Assembly: GCF_001316285.1 (NCBI RefSeq)
Contig: NZ_BBDO01000007.1
Span: forward strand, 92,815 to 156,814
DNA from: Vulcanisaeta sp. JCM 16161
GTDB taxonomy: Archaea; Thermoproteota; Thermoprotei; Thermoproteales; Thermocladiaceae
Direction of reading: 5' to 3'
Length of the DNA stretch: 64,000 nucleotides
Shown here piece by piece: positions 1 through 9,722 of the stretch. Within the stretch, counting starts at the first letter, position 1; the number at the start of each line of letters is the position of its first letter. Under the pieces are notes generated by a model that was not told the origin of the DNA, ran no database searches, and saw only the letters and a list, made by a program, of their open reading frames with translations. The translations under genes and the position numbers were made by a program.

Positions 1-89
1 GTAGAGGTCCCAACCACTTTTGCCGCAATCCCCAGAGGCAATGCACGACTCATCACCCGGCCTATCTGGGTAATCGCGGGACCGCATCA

Positions 90-650
90 TCAAGGGTCAC
101 CACCGATGTGCCACTTCTCGTACATTGGGTACGTGCAGTGATTCGTCACGTTGCACTCAATACTCCTCCACTCATACTCAATGGCCTCGCTATACGTTAC
201 CACTTCCCTCACGCACCTCCTGTTCGGTTTACCCAGGAAGACGCGCAGCGGTTCATTGGAGAGCCAGTAGTTCTCCGCAAGTACGTTTAATCGCCTCGGT
301 ATGTAGATCGCGGGCCACCACCGGTAAGTCGTGACCCTGGCGATGAACCTATCGAGCAACTCATTACCCTCATCAACAATGATAACCAGGACACGCACAC
401 CACGGAGCGCGCTTAGGAATTCCGACACAAAGTCATCACCCCTCAGCGGCTTAGCAATGTAGTGGTTACCATTCTTGATCAAACCAAGCCTAAGCGGTTT
501 CCTCCTATCTAACCACTCATTTAGTACTATGTTATATAGAAGCAATAGGGCCAGTGGACGCCCAACACCAACCACGCCGCCTGGCTTAATACTATTAATC
601 AACCCTACGATTGAGTTCCTCATGCATCCTATATCGAATATGTTGACCAT
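90..650 (-). CDS. hypothetical protein, 186 aa
   Basis: Uninterrupted frame starting MVNIFDIGCM and ending before an AT-rich stretch that could hold its promoter (about 680-760). I do not recognise the family. A glycine-rich turn (KPGGVVGVGRP, residues 23-33) is followed by a hydrophobic helix, and a hydrophobic strand ends in acidic residues (VLVIIVDEGNE, about residues 86-96). This is loosely like the nucleotide-binding core of the ATPases that follow, but it lacks a proper GKT/S Walker A motif. It points away from the pyruvyl-transferase remnant. It may be a lineage-specific accessory protein; no function is proposed. Confidence 0.5.
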   Translation of the reverse strand: MVNIFDIGCMRNSIVGLINSIKPGGVVGVGRPLALLLLYNIVLNEWLDRRKPLRLGLIKNGNHYIAKPLRGDDFVSEFLSALRGVRVLVIIVDEGNELLDRFIARVTTYRWWPAIYIPRRLNVLAENYWLSNEPLRVFLGKPNRRCVREVVTYSEAIEYEWRSIECNVTNHCTYPMYEKWHIGGDP

Positions 651-882
651 ACGACGGAACCCAGGAAGGGGGCTTAATTAGAAGGGGGTCTGAATTACAT
701 CCCTAAGATAAATATCAAAAATAATCTATAAATATTTAAATAAATCTGACAATAAATCTTTTATATTTACCAAAGGATCTGGCTGCTAATTAGTAATTTA
801 GGTAGATAAAAGACAAACCTGGCAGGACACCGTGTAAGATAATGCTTTTCCACTCCTAGGCTGAACATCGCAGTCCTAGTCA

Positions 883-1403
883 TTGGCACGCCCAGGGAGG
901 ATTCGGGGAGCGCTATGGATAGGCTTGGTTGGTGCTGGGGTTCTTGGGGTTAATCCTAGGACTCTCGATGATGAGAGTGATGAAGTCGTTGTTGACTTTG
1001 TGGCTAGGTTGATACGTGGGTTCCTTGGTAGGGGTTTCTCTAGGGTTGTCTTTATTCCGTTTGGTTTTTGGTAGTTTTAAGGGTAGGTTCTTCGATGATG
1101 ATCTTGATTATTGCCGAGATGCTCAAGTCCAGGGTTCCTGGACCTAGGGTAATCAATGAGGGGTTGAGCCCGCTGCAGGTTCTTTGCCTATTTAATTACC
1201 TGGATCATGTGATTGCCATGAGGCATCATGCCGCGGTATTCGCATTGTTGGCAGGCAAATCAGTGACTGTTATTGTTTACGATACGAAAATCATGGAGCT
1301 CATTAAAAGGTTTAGGGGAGGTGGGGTTAAGACGGTGTTCACACCTGCGGATTCATGGCGGATACCCGCGAGGGGTGAGGAACCGTTCAGGCCCAAACCC
1401 TAG
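883..1403 (+). pseudogene. polysaccharide pyruvyl transferase-like remnant (C-terminal half)
   Basis: Two adjacent frames read as one domain: an N-terminal strand-helix block ending VVFIPFGF, then VINEGLSPLQVL, DHVIAMRHHAAVF and VTVIVYDTKIMEL. The pattern 'conserved MRxHA, then a strand ending YDxK' is typical of the C-terminal half of the polysaccharide pyruvyl transferase (CsaB/WcaK) family, which adds ketal pyruvate to surface sugars. The family is usually about 350 aa; only about 180 aa are visible, and the N-terminal glycine-rich nucleotide-sugar region is missing. At least two frame changes occur (around 1070 and 1140). I read it as a genuine remnant because half the protein is absent, although indel errors also contribute. 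Confidence 0.5.
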
Positions 1404-1463
1404 TCTTCTTTATTAAGGGTAGATTTAATAATGGGGTGTTAGTTAACTAATAGGGTGTTAGTA

Positions 1464-2464
1464 ATGTTGTTTGATGATAGGCCTAAGGAGTTGAGGAGTG
1501 ACTTATTTGATAGGGATAATGAGTTGAGGAGGCTTCACTCGGTGGTCTCGGAGCCGTTGGTCGTGATTACCGGTATTAGGAGGATTGGGAAGACTTCCGT
1601 GTTGAGGGTTTTCCTCAATGAGGCTGGGATTCCCTATGCGTTGATTGACGCCAGGGCCCCGTTAACGTCATATAGGGTATTGTACACGATGTTCTCGGAT
1701 GCTTTGACGCAGCTCGTTAGGCGTGGGGTGGGGAGGGATGTGCTGAGGCACATAACCGGGGTTTCAATACTGGGATTCAGCGTTTCCCTATCCTGGGAGC
1801 CAGGGGGAGGGCTCCATTGATGCGTATCCTAGATGAGGTTAATGATAGTGGTAGGGTTATCATAGCCATTGATGAGGCCCAGAACCTTAGGGGTAGGTTA
1901 GGTAATGAATTATTGTCATTAATGGCGCACTGCTACGACTACTGCAGGAACGTCACATTCATAGTAACCGGCTCCGAGGCAGGCCTACTCAACGACTTCC
2001 TAAGGATTGATGACCCTGAGTCGCCACTCTACGGTAGGCACGTGGAGGAGGTTAGGATTGAGAGGTTTAGTAGGGAATTGTCCCTGGACTTCCTCAGGGA
2101 GGGGTTTAGGCAGGTGGGCATTAATCCACCGGTCGAGGTGCTTGAGTACGCAGTGGATAAGCTGGATGGCGTTGTTGGTTGGTTAACCGAGTTCGGCCAC
2201 AGGTGCGCAATGATTGGTGAGGCTAGGGCGTCAATAGTAGATGACGTACTTGAACTAGCCGCCAGGGCCACCATTAATGAGTTGAGCCACTTCTCCAGGG
2301 AGTACGTGACAGTCCTCGAGGCGATTGCCAAGGGCTATGAGAGGTGGGGGGAGATTAAGGGTTACCTTGAGGAGAGGAGGAAGAGGGTCATATACGATGC
2401 GGAGCTGAGGAGGTACCTAACGGCGCTTGAGAAGAGGAGCTACATAGCCAGGGTGGATAGGTAG
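1464..2464 (+). CDS. PF01637-type archaeal ATPase (frameshifted near 1815)
   Basis: P-loop STAND-like ATPase of the archaeal PF01637 group. The start ATG 1464 gives MLFDDRPKELRSDLFDRDNE, the usual opening of this family. Walker A is GIRRIGKTS (about residues 33-41); Walker B is VIIAIDEAQN at the beginning of the second frame. A C-terminal winged-helix region follows (VTVLEAIAKG to SYIARVDR). The frame changes by one base near 1800-1817, inside a run of G. Total length would be about 330 aa, normal for the family, so a deletion error is likely. These ATPases are expanded in crenarchaea, often beside mobile or toxin-like genes; their targets are mostly unknown. Confidence 0.8.
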
Positions 2465-2587
2465 GTACGCCATAATAGACCCGGTGGTTAAAAACGCATT
2501 AATTAAATTAAGGAGGATTAACACCGCCAAGCAATAATGCAAACAAAGTATTTTAACCACGGTAGTTGAAATCACTTGGTGTACGCC

Positions 2588-2955
2588 ATGGGTTCCGTGG
2601 CCGTTAATGCGGTTGTTCGTGGACCTGGCGGTAAGGTTAGGTTAAGGGCCTTAGTCGACACGGGCTTCTACGGCGACATCATCACCACCCGGACAGGGTT
2701 CAGGGCCTGGGCGTGGAGTTTAGGCATGAGAGGGTTAGGAGGCTGCCCGACGGCAGGGCCGCCAGGGTTAGGTACGGTATTGGTGAGGTTGAGGTTTTGG
2801 GTGAGGTGACGGGCGGCGACATTGAGGTTTGGCCAGACCTTAAGCTACCCACGGGCGTGGACGCGCTACTGGGCGTAACCGCGCTGGAGAAGCCGGGGTT
2901 TAGGGTTGATCCAAAAACTGGGAGGCTGGAAAGGGTTGAATTATACCTCCTATAA
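2588..2955 (+). CDS. retropepsin-like (clan AA) aspartic protease, copy A, frameshifted
   Basis: Small single-domain protein with the catalytic motif ALVDTGFYGDII (DTG at about residue 25), followed by a C-terminal GVDALLGVTALEKPGF segment that resembles the second conserved block of archaeal clan AA proteases (AF_0612-like). One indel near 2695-2715 separates the halves; joined they give about 122 aa. Start ATG 2588 is chosen because the paralogue at 4472 begins in the same way (MG-x-V). A TATA-like TATTTTAAC at 2550-2558 precedes it. It converges with a PaREP1 gene at 3129-3690. Function in the cell is unknown; processing of a neighbouring protein is possible but not shown. Confidence 0.65.
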
Positions 2956-3128
2956 TTGAGCCTCTGAGCATCGTTCAGCATCCTAACCCTTCCACACAAA
3001 CTTTAGCATATCGATAACCTACCCTAATAGGACCCACCTGCCCAGGTCTTCGGCTAGGGTTTACCAGCCTAGCCCTTACGAACTTACCATGTCCAAGCAC
3101 CTCAAATCGTTAATGAGGCGACGCATCA

Positions 3129-3690
3129 TTACGGCTTAACCACCTTATCAATCTCCTCCTTTAGTTCCTTTAGTGTGTTTTCGAGCTCGTCACTCCACTT
3201 TGTCCTTGGTTTAAGTTCCTCAACCCTTCTTATTAACTCCCCTATCAGCTTTACCACGGCCACCGCGGCCTCCTCCCTATCCCTGAACTTTGATAGGGCT
3301 AGGTCTGGGTCCGGCCCGTTGTACTGGTAATCATGTAGTTCCAGGGCTGTGCTTGTGGCGAAGTATAATCCCCCATGGCCAACCTCCTCAAGCATTTGTG
3401 ATAGCCTAACCATCCTCGTTGTTGGTACCCTAGCACAGCCCTATTAATCAACCATTGCCTCTCCTCCTCGGTCTTGGCCGCTTGAATCAGTTTATCAAGC
3501 TCGAGCTCAGTAAGGCAGCCAACAAGGCCCTCCATGCCTGGAAGACCTTACCAGCAGCATCCCTAACAAGGCCCCTACCCAGGAACTCAAGGGCCAATCT
3601 AGCCTCGATCAAGGCCTCCAAAAGCCTCGCACCCACATAATCCTCCATACTCGGCTTAGGCAAAGGCCTCTCAAGGGCTTCTGTGTTCAT
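3129..3690 (-). CDS. PaREP1 family protein, copy 1 (two frameshifts)
   Basis: Reads as one protein in three frame segments: MEDYVGARLLEALIEARLAL, then ELDKLIQAAKTEEERQWLIN, then ALELHDYQYNGPDPDLALSK and a charged C-terminal helix (EELKPRTKWSDELENTLKEL). This order is characteristic of the PaREP1 family, all-helical proteins expanded in Pyrobaculum, Vulcanisaeta and Sulfolobales. The LHDYQYNG block and the long charged helices recall HEPN-like bundles, but no biochemical role is established. Indels lie near 3490-3535 and near 3410. The expected length of about 188 aa is preserved. The gene is divergent from copy 2 at 3816 across a GT-rich spacer. Confidence 0.75.
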
Positions 3691-3815
3691 TGGTGTTGTT
3701 TTGCTTGGCTTGTTTAAATGCTTGGCGTTGGGTATTGTCTCGTGGTGTGGTGGTTCATGGTTTTGATGTGTTGGGTTTCTGTAAGTCTTATTAAGGGGTT
3801 GTGGTCCTTGTTTAT

Positions 3816-4326
3816 GTGGGTTTTGTTGTTGAGTTGCCCGAGGTGCTTGTTAGGGAGTTGGTAGGTTGGGTGTTGATGTTGAGGGCTTCGTCATAGACAG
3901 CGTATTGGCCAGGCTCAGGCTGGACCCGGGCACAGAGCTCGAGGTCCACCTAGAGCTCGCCGGGAGGTTCCTTAACGAGGGTGAGGCATTGATTGATAGG
4001 GACCTGTGCGGGCCAGCGAGAAGCTTTACAGGGCGGCTGAGGAGGCTGTTAAGGCTATTGCCATCGCCCTGAACCTTGATGAGGCTAGGGCGGCGTTGGA
4101 GCAGGGTAGGTGGACTGCCGCGTTGTTGTTTAGGGCCGTGGACTCAATAAGCGATAGATTGGGAAGGGAGGAGGTCAGGCTCTGGTGGGGTAGGGCATGG
4201 TTCCTACACGTGGAGGGATTTCACGAGGTGAGGCTAAGCCAAGGCCAGGTAAGGAGGGATTTGAAGTACGTGGAGTCCCTGGTAAGGCTGGCCCAGGAAT
4301 GCTACCGAGAAGGGAGTAGGAAATGA
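3816..4326 (+). CDS. PaREP1 family protein, copy 2 (two frameshifts)
   Basis: A second subtype of PaREP1. Joined frames give VELPEVLVRELVGW, then LRLDPGTELEVHLELAGRFL, then RASEKLYRAAEEAVKAIAIA and WWGRAWFLHVEGFHEVRLS. The ASEKLYRAAEEAVKA helix and the HVEGFHE motif are typical of the crenarchaeal PaREP1/PaREP8 group. A missing G in the run at about 3865 breaks frame after VGW, and a second indel lies near 4010. GTG 3816 is the first in-frame start. It lies divergent to copy 1 and directly upstream of the second aspartic protease on the same strand. About 168 aa if repaired. Role unknown. Confidence 0.7.
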
Positions 4327-4471
4327 ATTAGGGTGGCCTTTGGACGTGAGCGTCACAGCAGTTATATGTGCGTGGCATCACGGCTCCACCTATAAACGTT
4401 TATTGATTGCCTTGCATTTTTGTTTGTGTTGGGTTTATTAGGGGTTGTGGTTAATACCTTCAGGGAATGTT

Positions 4472-4878
4472 ATGGGCTTGGTTAGGGCTGACGTCACGCT
4501 CATAGGTGTTAAGGGTTCCAGGAGCGTTACTGCGCTCGTTGATACTGGGGCGGCTGTTACGGTGGTGGATAGGCTTTGGCCGAGGAGGTTGGGGTCGCGT
4601 ACACGGGTAGGAGGAGGGCTTTGGTCACGGCGTTTGGGCATAGGGTTGAGGGTGAGGTGGCGATTATTAGGGAGCTTTTGATTGAGGGCGAGGTACTCGA
4701 TTACGAGAGGGTCCTGGTCCTCGAATTAAGCGAGGGCGTTAAGGAGACACTTAGGAACGCTGGCGTGAGTGACTCGGTGATAATTGGCTTAACAACCATA
4801 GAGGCTGCGGGCTTAATACCCGACACAGTAACTGGTAGGCTTAGGAAGACCGAGGCATTCCTATTCACAACCCATTAA
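4472..4878 (+). CDS. retropepsin-like (clan AA) aspartic protease, copy B, frameshifted
   Basis: Paralogue of the 2588 protease. It begins MGLVRADVTLIGVKG and carries the catalytic motif TALVDTGAAVTVVD (DTG about residue 25). The second frame continues AEEVGVAYTGRRRALVTAFG and ends in the conserved VIIGLTTIEAAGLIPDTVTG block, equivalent to the GVTALEKPGF block of copy A. One base is lost near 4575-4580. Repaired length is about 134 aa. Like copy A it is followed by a convergent PaREP1 gene, only about 30 bases away, so the protease-PaREP1 pair occurs twice in this locus. Substrate unknown. Confidence 0.65.
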
Positions 4879-4910
4879 CCCGAAGCATGCGGCAACCAAC
4901 GACGCCCAAC

Positions 4911-5463
4911 CTACTTAATACTCCCTCTCAATTCGTTTAGTGCATTCTCGAGTTCGTCATTCCACTTTATTCTCGTTTTCAATTCCTCAATCCTCCTCAT
5001 TAACTCCTTTATGAGTAGTTTTACGTCTATCGCGGCCTCCTGCCTATTCCTGTACTTGTTTAGTGTCGTGTCTGGTCCGTTGTATTGGTAGTTGTGTAGT
5101 TTCAGGGCTATCGCAGTTCACGGTAATACCCTGATGCCCCACCTCCTCGAGCAATTGCGATAGTGCCCTCATCCTGCTCGTGGAATCCTCGGAACAGCCC
5201 TACCCACGAGCCACCTACGCCCCTCATCAGTTCTCACCACCTTCAGCAACTTATCAAGCACAAGCCTCAATAAGGCAAGCCAGGAAAACCCTCCAAGACC
5301 GAAACACCCTACCAGCCACATCCCTAACAAGGCCCTTGCCTAGGAACTCAGGGGCAAACCAAGCCTCAACCAAAGCCTTAAGAAGCCTCACACCAACGTA
5401 ATCCTCAGTGGTTGGCTTAAGCAAGGGCTTCTCGAGGGATTCCGCATCCACAAACTTGCTCAT
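4911..5463 (-). CDS. PaREP1 family protein, copy 3 (several frameshifts)
   Basis: Same subtype as copy 1. Recognisable blocks in order are EDYVGVRLLKALVEAWFA, EFLGKGLVRDVAGRVF, then IALKLHNYQYNGPDTTLN and the C-terminal IEELKTRIKWNDELENALNE. The reading frame changes at least three times, near 5250, 5160-5180 and 5110. The stop TAG at 4911-4913 follows LRGSIK. Divergence from copy 1 shows an old duplication rather than a recent one. It may be a decaying copy, but with so many one-base deletions elsewhere this cannot be decided from the sequence. Confidence 0.6.
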
Positions 5464-5709
5464 CTCATCGCTTCCTTAAATACTTATTAATGGGATGATT
5501 CGTCCGAGAGGTTGGGGAATCAGTGTGCCCGGGCAGGGTTGCGTCGTGGGTGGAGGTGCCTGTGGTTGGGGTTGCATTATTATTAACGGCATTTGAATGG
5601 GATGCGTTTCCTCCTTCTTACTGCCTCATGCCTTTCCCTGATTTATACGGGTTTAAATAAGTCAGGTATTGTTTTGGTGTTTGTTGATTATTGGTACGTC
5701 ATTGAGTAG

Positions 5710-5990
5710 TTAGTCCTGTGCGGTGGGTATTACGGTTATTATCCTAATCCTCTCGCCATTATGTTTAATGGATGTGTAGATTATTATGACCGTGACATTA
5801 CTACACCTATTAATTGGCATGCATAGGATGCTTTGATTATTCTGGTTTTTACGTACTCTCCATTGCATGCATGTTCTATTGCCTTTACAATCTCCTGCCC
5901 AAAGTCGTCAATGCAGACCCCACCGGACCTGAGCTCATGAATTCTTAACCGTAGTCTCTGCTCGGCATGAACCGTCAACTCGAACATCAT
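5710..5990 (-). CDS. small DUF4258-like protein (frameshifted)
   Basis: About 93 aa after repair of one indel near 5830. It starts MMFELTVHAEQRLRLRI, has a middle helix (EIVKAIEHACNGEYVKTR) and, in the second frame, CSNVTVIIIYTSIKHNGERI followed by RIITVIPTAQD. A histidine-plus-arginine N-terminus (HAxxRLxLR) and a terminal 'IITV' strand match the layout of DUF4258 and related small RelE-like or BrnT-like proteins, several of which are toxins. The assignment is by pattern only. It begins 3 bases after the stop of the 117-aa gene upstream, so the two are probably co-transcribed. Confidence 0.4.
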
Positions 5991-5992
5991 TT

Positions 5993-6346
5993 TTATCGCC
6001 AAAATACTGACCAATTGAGTACTATGCATGGTGAACAGAATTGATCCCTATAATCTGGGTAGAAGGATATGTTCGTTGGTTTAATTATGACCTCCTTCTC
6101 ACTCCCATCACCTAATTTAAGCCTCAAAACACCATCATTAACTACCTCAATCCTCTCGGCCTTGGCGGGTCGACCCATCACGATGACCGGGTTACATTGG
6201 GGACCCGGTCTTGGCTCGTTGATCTTCGTCGAGACTAGTACGTTCACCCATATTGAGTAGTTATTCTCGTACTTAAGGACCTTAAGCACCACCGGCATTG
6301 CCGTAATCGTTAACTCCTCATCAACAACCAGGGCCTTAATGACCAT
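5993..6346 (-). CDS. hypothetical protein, 117 aa
   Basis: Frame starting MVIKALVVDEELTITAMPVV and ending CIVLNWSVFWR. The frame stays open upstream to 6481, but that extension (MAFSIAYPWIGHG...) looks random, so the internal ATG is preferred. Beta-rich, with a charged pair of strands GVLRLKLGDGSEKEVIIKP. Not recognised. It ends immediately before the DUF4258-like gene on the same strand, an arrangement seen in two-gene toxin-antitoxin units. That is context only. Confidence 0.4.
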   Translation of the reverse strand: MVIKALVVDEELTITAMPVVLKVLKYENNYSIWVNVLVSTKINEPRPGPQCNPVIVMGRPAKAERIEVVNDGVLRLKLGDGSEKEVIIKPTNISFYPDYRDQFCSPCIVLNWSVFWR

Positions 6347-6491
6347 GGGCTTTATCGAGACTAATAGACATACTAAGCAATGAAGCCAATCAAGAAATAA
6401 ATACCTTATACCTAGTGTTATCCATGTCCTCGGCATCAAACACCCATGACCTATCCAGGGATACGCAATAGAAAAGGCCAATAAACACTGC

Positions 6492-7502
6492 CTAAGTCAT
6501 CCCCAACGCCCTCTTGACGGCTTCCCTATGAAGCGGTGATTGCCAGGCCACGTATTTACCTATCCCAAGCTCTAGATCCCTCTCGGGTGGTGGGGCGTCA
6601 ATCCATAGGTTGTCGTCTCGCCACTCCGGTATTTCCAGGGCTAGGTTTAGTTCGATTAACCTATTCATCAGTGGTATCCCCTCCCTACCCATGAGCACGT
6701 CCGGATCCTCCAACGCCCTAATCAATAACTCCCTGTCATTAGGCCCTAGTGATGCTATGAATGCCCTAACGCCCTTTTTATCAATCAACTCCCTCACCAC
6801 GGCATCACCATTCCAGTTATTTTCATAGAGCCTCTCGAGAATCCTCGGGTTCCCACCCGTCAGTTTCCAAACTTCCTCAAATGGCGGCTTATCGCCGGGC
6901 ACTTGCTCGTACAATTGCCTAAACCCATCCCTACCCATGTTCCACATCGCTAATAAATCAGCCCATTCATGCCTACCAATCTCACGCCTCGAAACACCCT
7001 CACTCGTAGCCACAATCGTGACTATCCTCTCATAGGGCCTCGGCGGATGCTCTAAAATACCCAGGAGACCCTTAACGTATATTGCGGCCCTGTCCAGGCC
7101 TATCGCTTGGAATGCGTCGTCAATTATTATTGCGATTTTTCCACGGCCAAGGCTTATTGCCTCCCTCACAACATCAATTACCGACCAAGCAACACCACCC
7201 CAGGATAACCGCGATGTAGCCTCCCTAACCAGGTTGATTAACCTATCCCTGAGGCTTTGTACGCCAATCTCAATCGCGAACTCCTCCTCGATTGGGTTTA
7301 GGTAGATCACGTCGAAACCACGCTCCCCAAGCAACTCCACAGACTGCCTAAGCCACGCGGTTTTTCCGCAGCCCTCAGGGCCGTAGACCACCTTCGGGAA
7401 TCCAGTACCCCTATTAGCCCAATACTCAATGCGCTTAAGGGCAAGGTACCTATCGGTGAATTCAATGATTAAATTGGCGAAGCCCAGCCTAATCCTCTTC
7501 AC
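6492..7502 (-). CDS. archaeal P-loop ATPase (AAA/STAND type), intact
   Basis: Unbroken 336-aa protein. Walker A is VYGPEGCGKTAWL (about residues 39-51), Walker B is KIAIIIDDAFQ (about 121-131), and a sensor-like strand is RIVTIVATSEGVS. The C-terminal half contains KLTGGNPRILERL, a motif of the lid or winged-helix part of PF01637-like ATPases, and ends with a basic helix. It belongs to the same broad family as the ATPases at 1464 and 7856 but is clearly divergent (GPEGCGKT in place of GIRRIGKTS). The family is thought to couple ATP use to regulation or defence in archaea, without a defined substrate. It is transcribed towards the DUF4258-like pair. Confidence 0.75.
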   Translation of the reverse strand: MKRIRLGFANLIIEFTDRYLALKRIEYWANRGTGFPKVVYGPEGCGKTAWLRQSVELLGERGFDVIYLNPIEEEFAIEIGVQSLRDRLINLVREATSRLSWGGVAWSVIDVVREAISLGRGKIAIIIDDAFQAIGLDRAAIYVKGLLGILEHPPRPYERIVTIVATSEGVSRREIGRHEWADLLAMWNMGRDGFRQLYEQVPGDKPPFEEVWKLTGGNPRILERLYENNWNGDAVVRELIDKKGVRAFIASLGPNDRELLIRALEDPDVLMGREGIPLMNRLIELNLALEIPEWRDDNLWIDAPPPERDLELGIGKYVAWQSPLHREAVKRALGMT

Positions 7503-7631
7503 GGTGTAATTCCCTGCCTCCTTCCTTTTTAGCCTTTGGTATTATCCAATACGGTGCTTGGGAAGGCCTAGGCTATGCGTGTTACCACTTATTCACTTAG
7601 ATATTAAGGCCTAACGAAGTAATTACGCCTA

Positions 7632-7850
7632 TTATGCAATGACGAAGAGCCCACTAAGCATTAGGCCTAGCGTAAATAGTGTTTTAACGCCCTGTCCGTC
7701 CATGCGTATGGTTCTACATAGCCAGCCTTCTTCATGAGCCATCTGCCTCCTCAGCCCCGGTGACCTAGTCAACTTATCGATTCCGAGCCTAAGCAGGGCA
7801 GAAAAATGCCCTCCATGCCGGGAACGCCTTATCCGTGGCATCCCTTTGAC
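7632..7850 (-). pseudogene. PaREP1 remnant (N-terminal third)
   Basis: Short stretch whose frames include KAFPAWRAFF and LLRLGIDKLTRS. These match the AAGKVFQAWRALLAALL...LDKL block of the PaREP1 copies at 3129 and 4911. The DYVGARLL start and the LHDYQYNG block are both absent. It is joined abruptly to the end of the deleted ATPase at 7856. Read as a degraded fourth PaREP1 copy; low certainty because the match is short. Confidence 0.35.
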
Positions 7851-7855
7851 TTAAG

Positions 7856-8479
7856 TTAATGTTGATTAACCGTTCGTGAGTACTTCCTAATTAGCTCATC
7901 ATAGTCAACCTCCCTGAGCATTGGTCGATTAACCTATACTCTCCCTCCCTAACCTTCTCAATGAAGTTATAATTAATTAGGGCGTTTAGTGCGTTCACGA
8001 GTTCTCTGTCACTAATTCCCTGTTGAGTCTCGTCATCACGGCTAGCTTAATGTCCCTCCACCTATTCACAAACCTCAACACCGATAGTATGGCTAGGTAG
8101 AGCGCCCTGTTTGCCTTATCCTCGAGGAAGTGCTCAAGCTCAGTAATCATCATTTTAACGCCCTCATTAACCGTCTTCCTCAGGGAATCCTTGAGGCCCA
8201 TTCCCCTAACCCCATGGTAATTACCAAATAGTGTTAGCCAACCAACTATGTCATCAAGCCTGTTGATGACGGTGTCAAAGGCGCTGAATCGAATACCCAA
8301 CTCATTAAACCCCTTCTCAGGAACTCCCTGGATAACTCATTTATTACCACCCTCATTAGGCTAGTCTTACCAATACCACGCTGACCACTAATGACAACCC
8401 AATTACCAGCCCTAACCTGTCTCTTAACATACTCAACCTCCTCATCCCTAACCTCCTTCGGGTGCAGGTCAAAGTGCAC
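7856..8479 (-). pseudogene. PF01637-type ATPase with internal deletion
   Basis: The N-terminus is complete (MHFDLHPKEVRDEEVEYVK, Walker A VISGQRGIGKTSLMRVVINE). About 70 codons later the frame is already in the C-terminal domain (VINRLDDIVGWLTLFGNYHG, LEHFLEDKANRALYLAI), equivalent to KLDGVVGWLTEFG of the intact ATPase at 1464. The Walker B block and sensor region, roughly 130 residues, are gone. The C-terminal winged helix is present in another frame (ISDRELVNALNALINYNFIE, then YRLIDPMLREVDYDEL). Unlike other breaks here, a whole catalytic block is lost, so this looks like real inactivation rather than a base-calling error. Confidence 0.65.
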
Positions 8480-8573
8480 TGAAGACCCAGCAGTTAAAAG
8501 GTATCTCTTTATTAATGAGGTCCCGAGCCAGGTAGATTAATTTATTGACTGACCCGGTACGAGCATTATGGTG

Positions 8574-9489
8574 TTAATCCCTACGTAATGACTCGATGGC
8601 CTTCCTTAGTCTGAACTCCATCCTCTTCATGTATAGTGCCATCGTCGCCATCCCAAGGAATTGTAGGCCTATGAGGGTTAGCATTATGGCAACCAACCCC
8701 TTCAGGTAGTACTTAATGCCGTAGAATATGTACCAATAACCGACATAGCGCCGAGGAGAAGCCTGGTATGAGGAGGAGTGCGCCTAGTAGGAATAGTATT
8801 AGCATTGGGTTGTACCTAGTGGTTAGCAGGACCATGTCCCTAAAGATCCTCAGCCCATCCACCACACCCAGCTTCTTCTTACCAACCCTGGGCCTATACT
8901 CAATGGGGATCTCCCTAACCACCCTGCCCGTGCTGATCATATGCGCGGCTATGTGTGCCTCAATACTGAAGCCGCCTACCTCCGCAACCGCGTCCCTAAG
9001 GGACTCAACCCTGACGATGTACATGCCGCTGAGCACGTCATGAAGCTTCGTGTCAAATAGTAGGTTGAAGACCCAGGTAAGTAGCCTATTACCAAGCCTG
9101 TAGATTGGGCCCTGGCTACAGGGTAGTGGTTTCCTGACGCCTATCACCTCGTCAGCCCCAGTCCTCATTACCTCCCTAACCATCTCCGGGATGTACCTGG
9201 CTGGGTATGAGTAGTCGCCATCCATGACGAGCATGTATGGCGTATTCACGTACTTAAGCGCGGTCCAAATGGCGTCAGCCTTACCCCTACCCTCCTGCTG
9301 AACAACCCTAACGCCGTACCTCACAGCCACGTCTACGGTGCCATCAGTACTACCACCATCGACGACCAAGACCCTCTCCCTGGGAACACCAACGCTCAAC
9401 ACCTCATCAAGGACCAGGCCAATGCCCTTAACCTCATCCCGCGTGGGTATGACCACAGTGACCAGGCCCAGCAATTCATCACCGGCCAT
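8574..9489 (-). CDS. GT2 family glycosyltransferase (DPM1/GtrB-like) with C-terminal membrane segments
   Basis: GT-A fold enzyme that probably moves a sugar from a nucleotide sugar to a polyprenyl phosphate on the inner face of the membrane. It shows TVVIPTRDEVKGIGLVL at the N-terminus, the nucleotide-binding LVVDGGSTDGTVDVA, the metal-binding VMDGDYSYPARYIPEM and the acceptor region LHDVLSGMYIVR. A membrane helix follows (MLILFLLGALLLIPGF). One indel near 8755 hides the true end; in the other frame the protein continues GYWYIFYGIKYYLKGL, has a second membrane helix (AIMLTLIGLQFLGMA) and stops at 8574. This makes about 305 aa. A role in N-glycan or surface-sugar assembly is inferred. Confidence 0.85.
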
Positions 9490-9690
9490 ATGAATTATTA
9501 ATCCAGTTTATGGAAGCACAATTAAGTATTACTGCAAACACCAAGCCACCACAGCACTGATCAAAGAAATGATCAGCACAAAGCCAGCGACAATCACGCG
9601 TCATAACCCCCTCCCATCATCACCCACTAACTACCCAATACACCAAGACTAAAAACCAAACCCCACCACAGAACAACCAAGGCAGCGAAA

Positions 9691-9700
9691 GCCTTAAAAG
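9691..9700 (+). promoter_or_regulatory. TATA-like box of initiator tRNA
   Basis: GCCTTAAAAG is centred about 27 bases upstream of the tRNA 5' end, the usual archaeal TBP spacing. Confidence 0.5.
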
Positions 9701-9722
9701 CATAAGGAAGGACCCATAAAAC

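Noticed and set aside
5993..6481. Longer 162-residue version of the gene ending at 5993
   Set aside because: The first 45 residues look non-coding (random hydrophobics and cysteines); the ATG at 6346 gives a better start.
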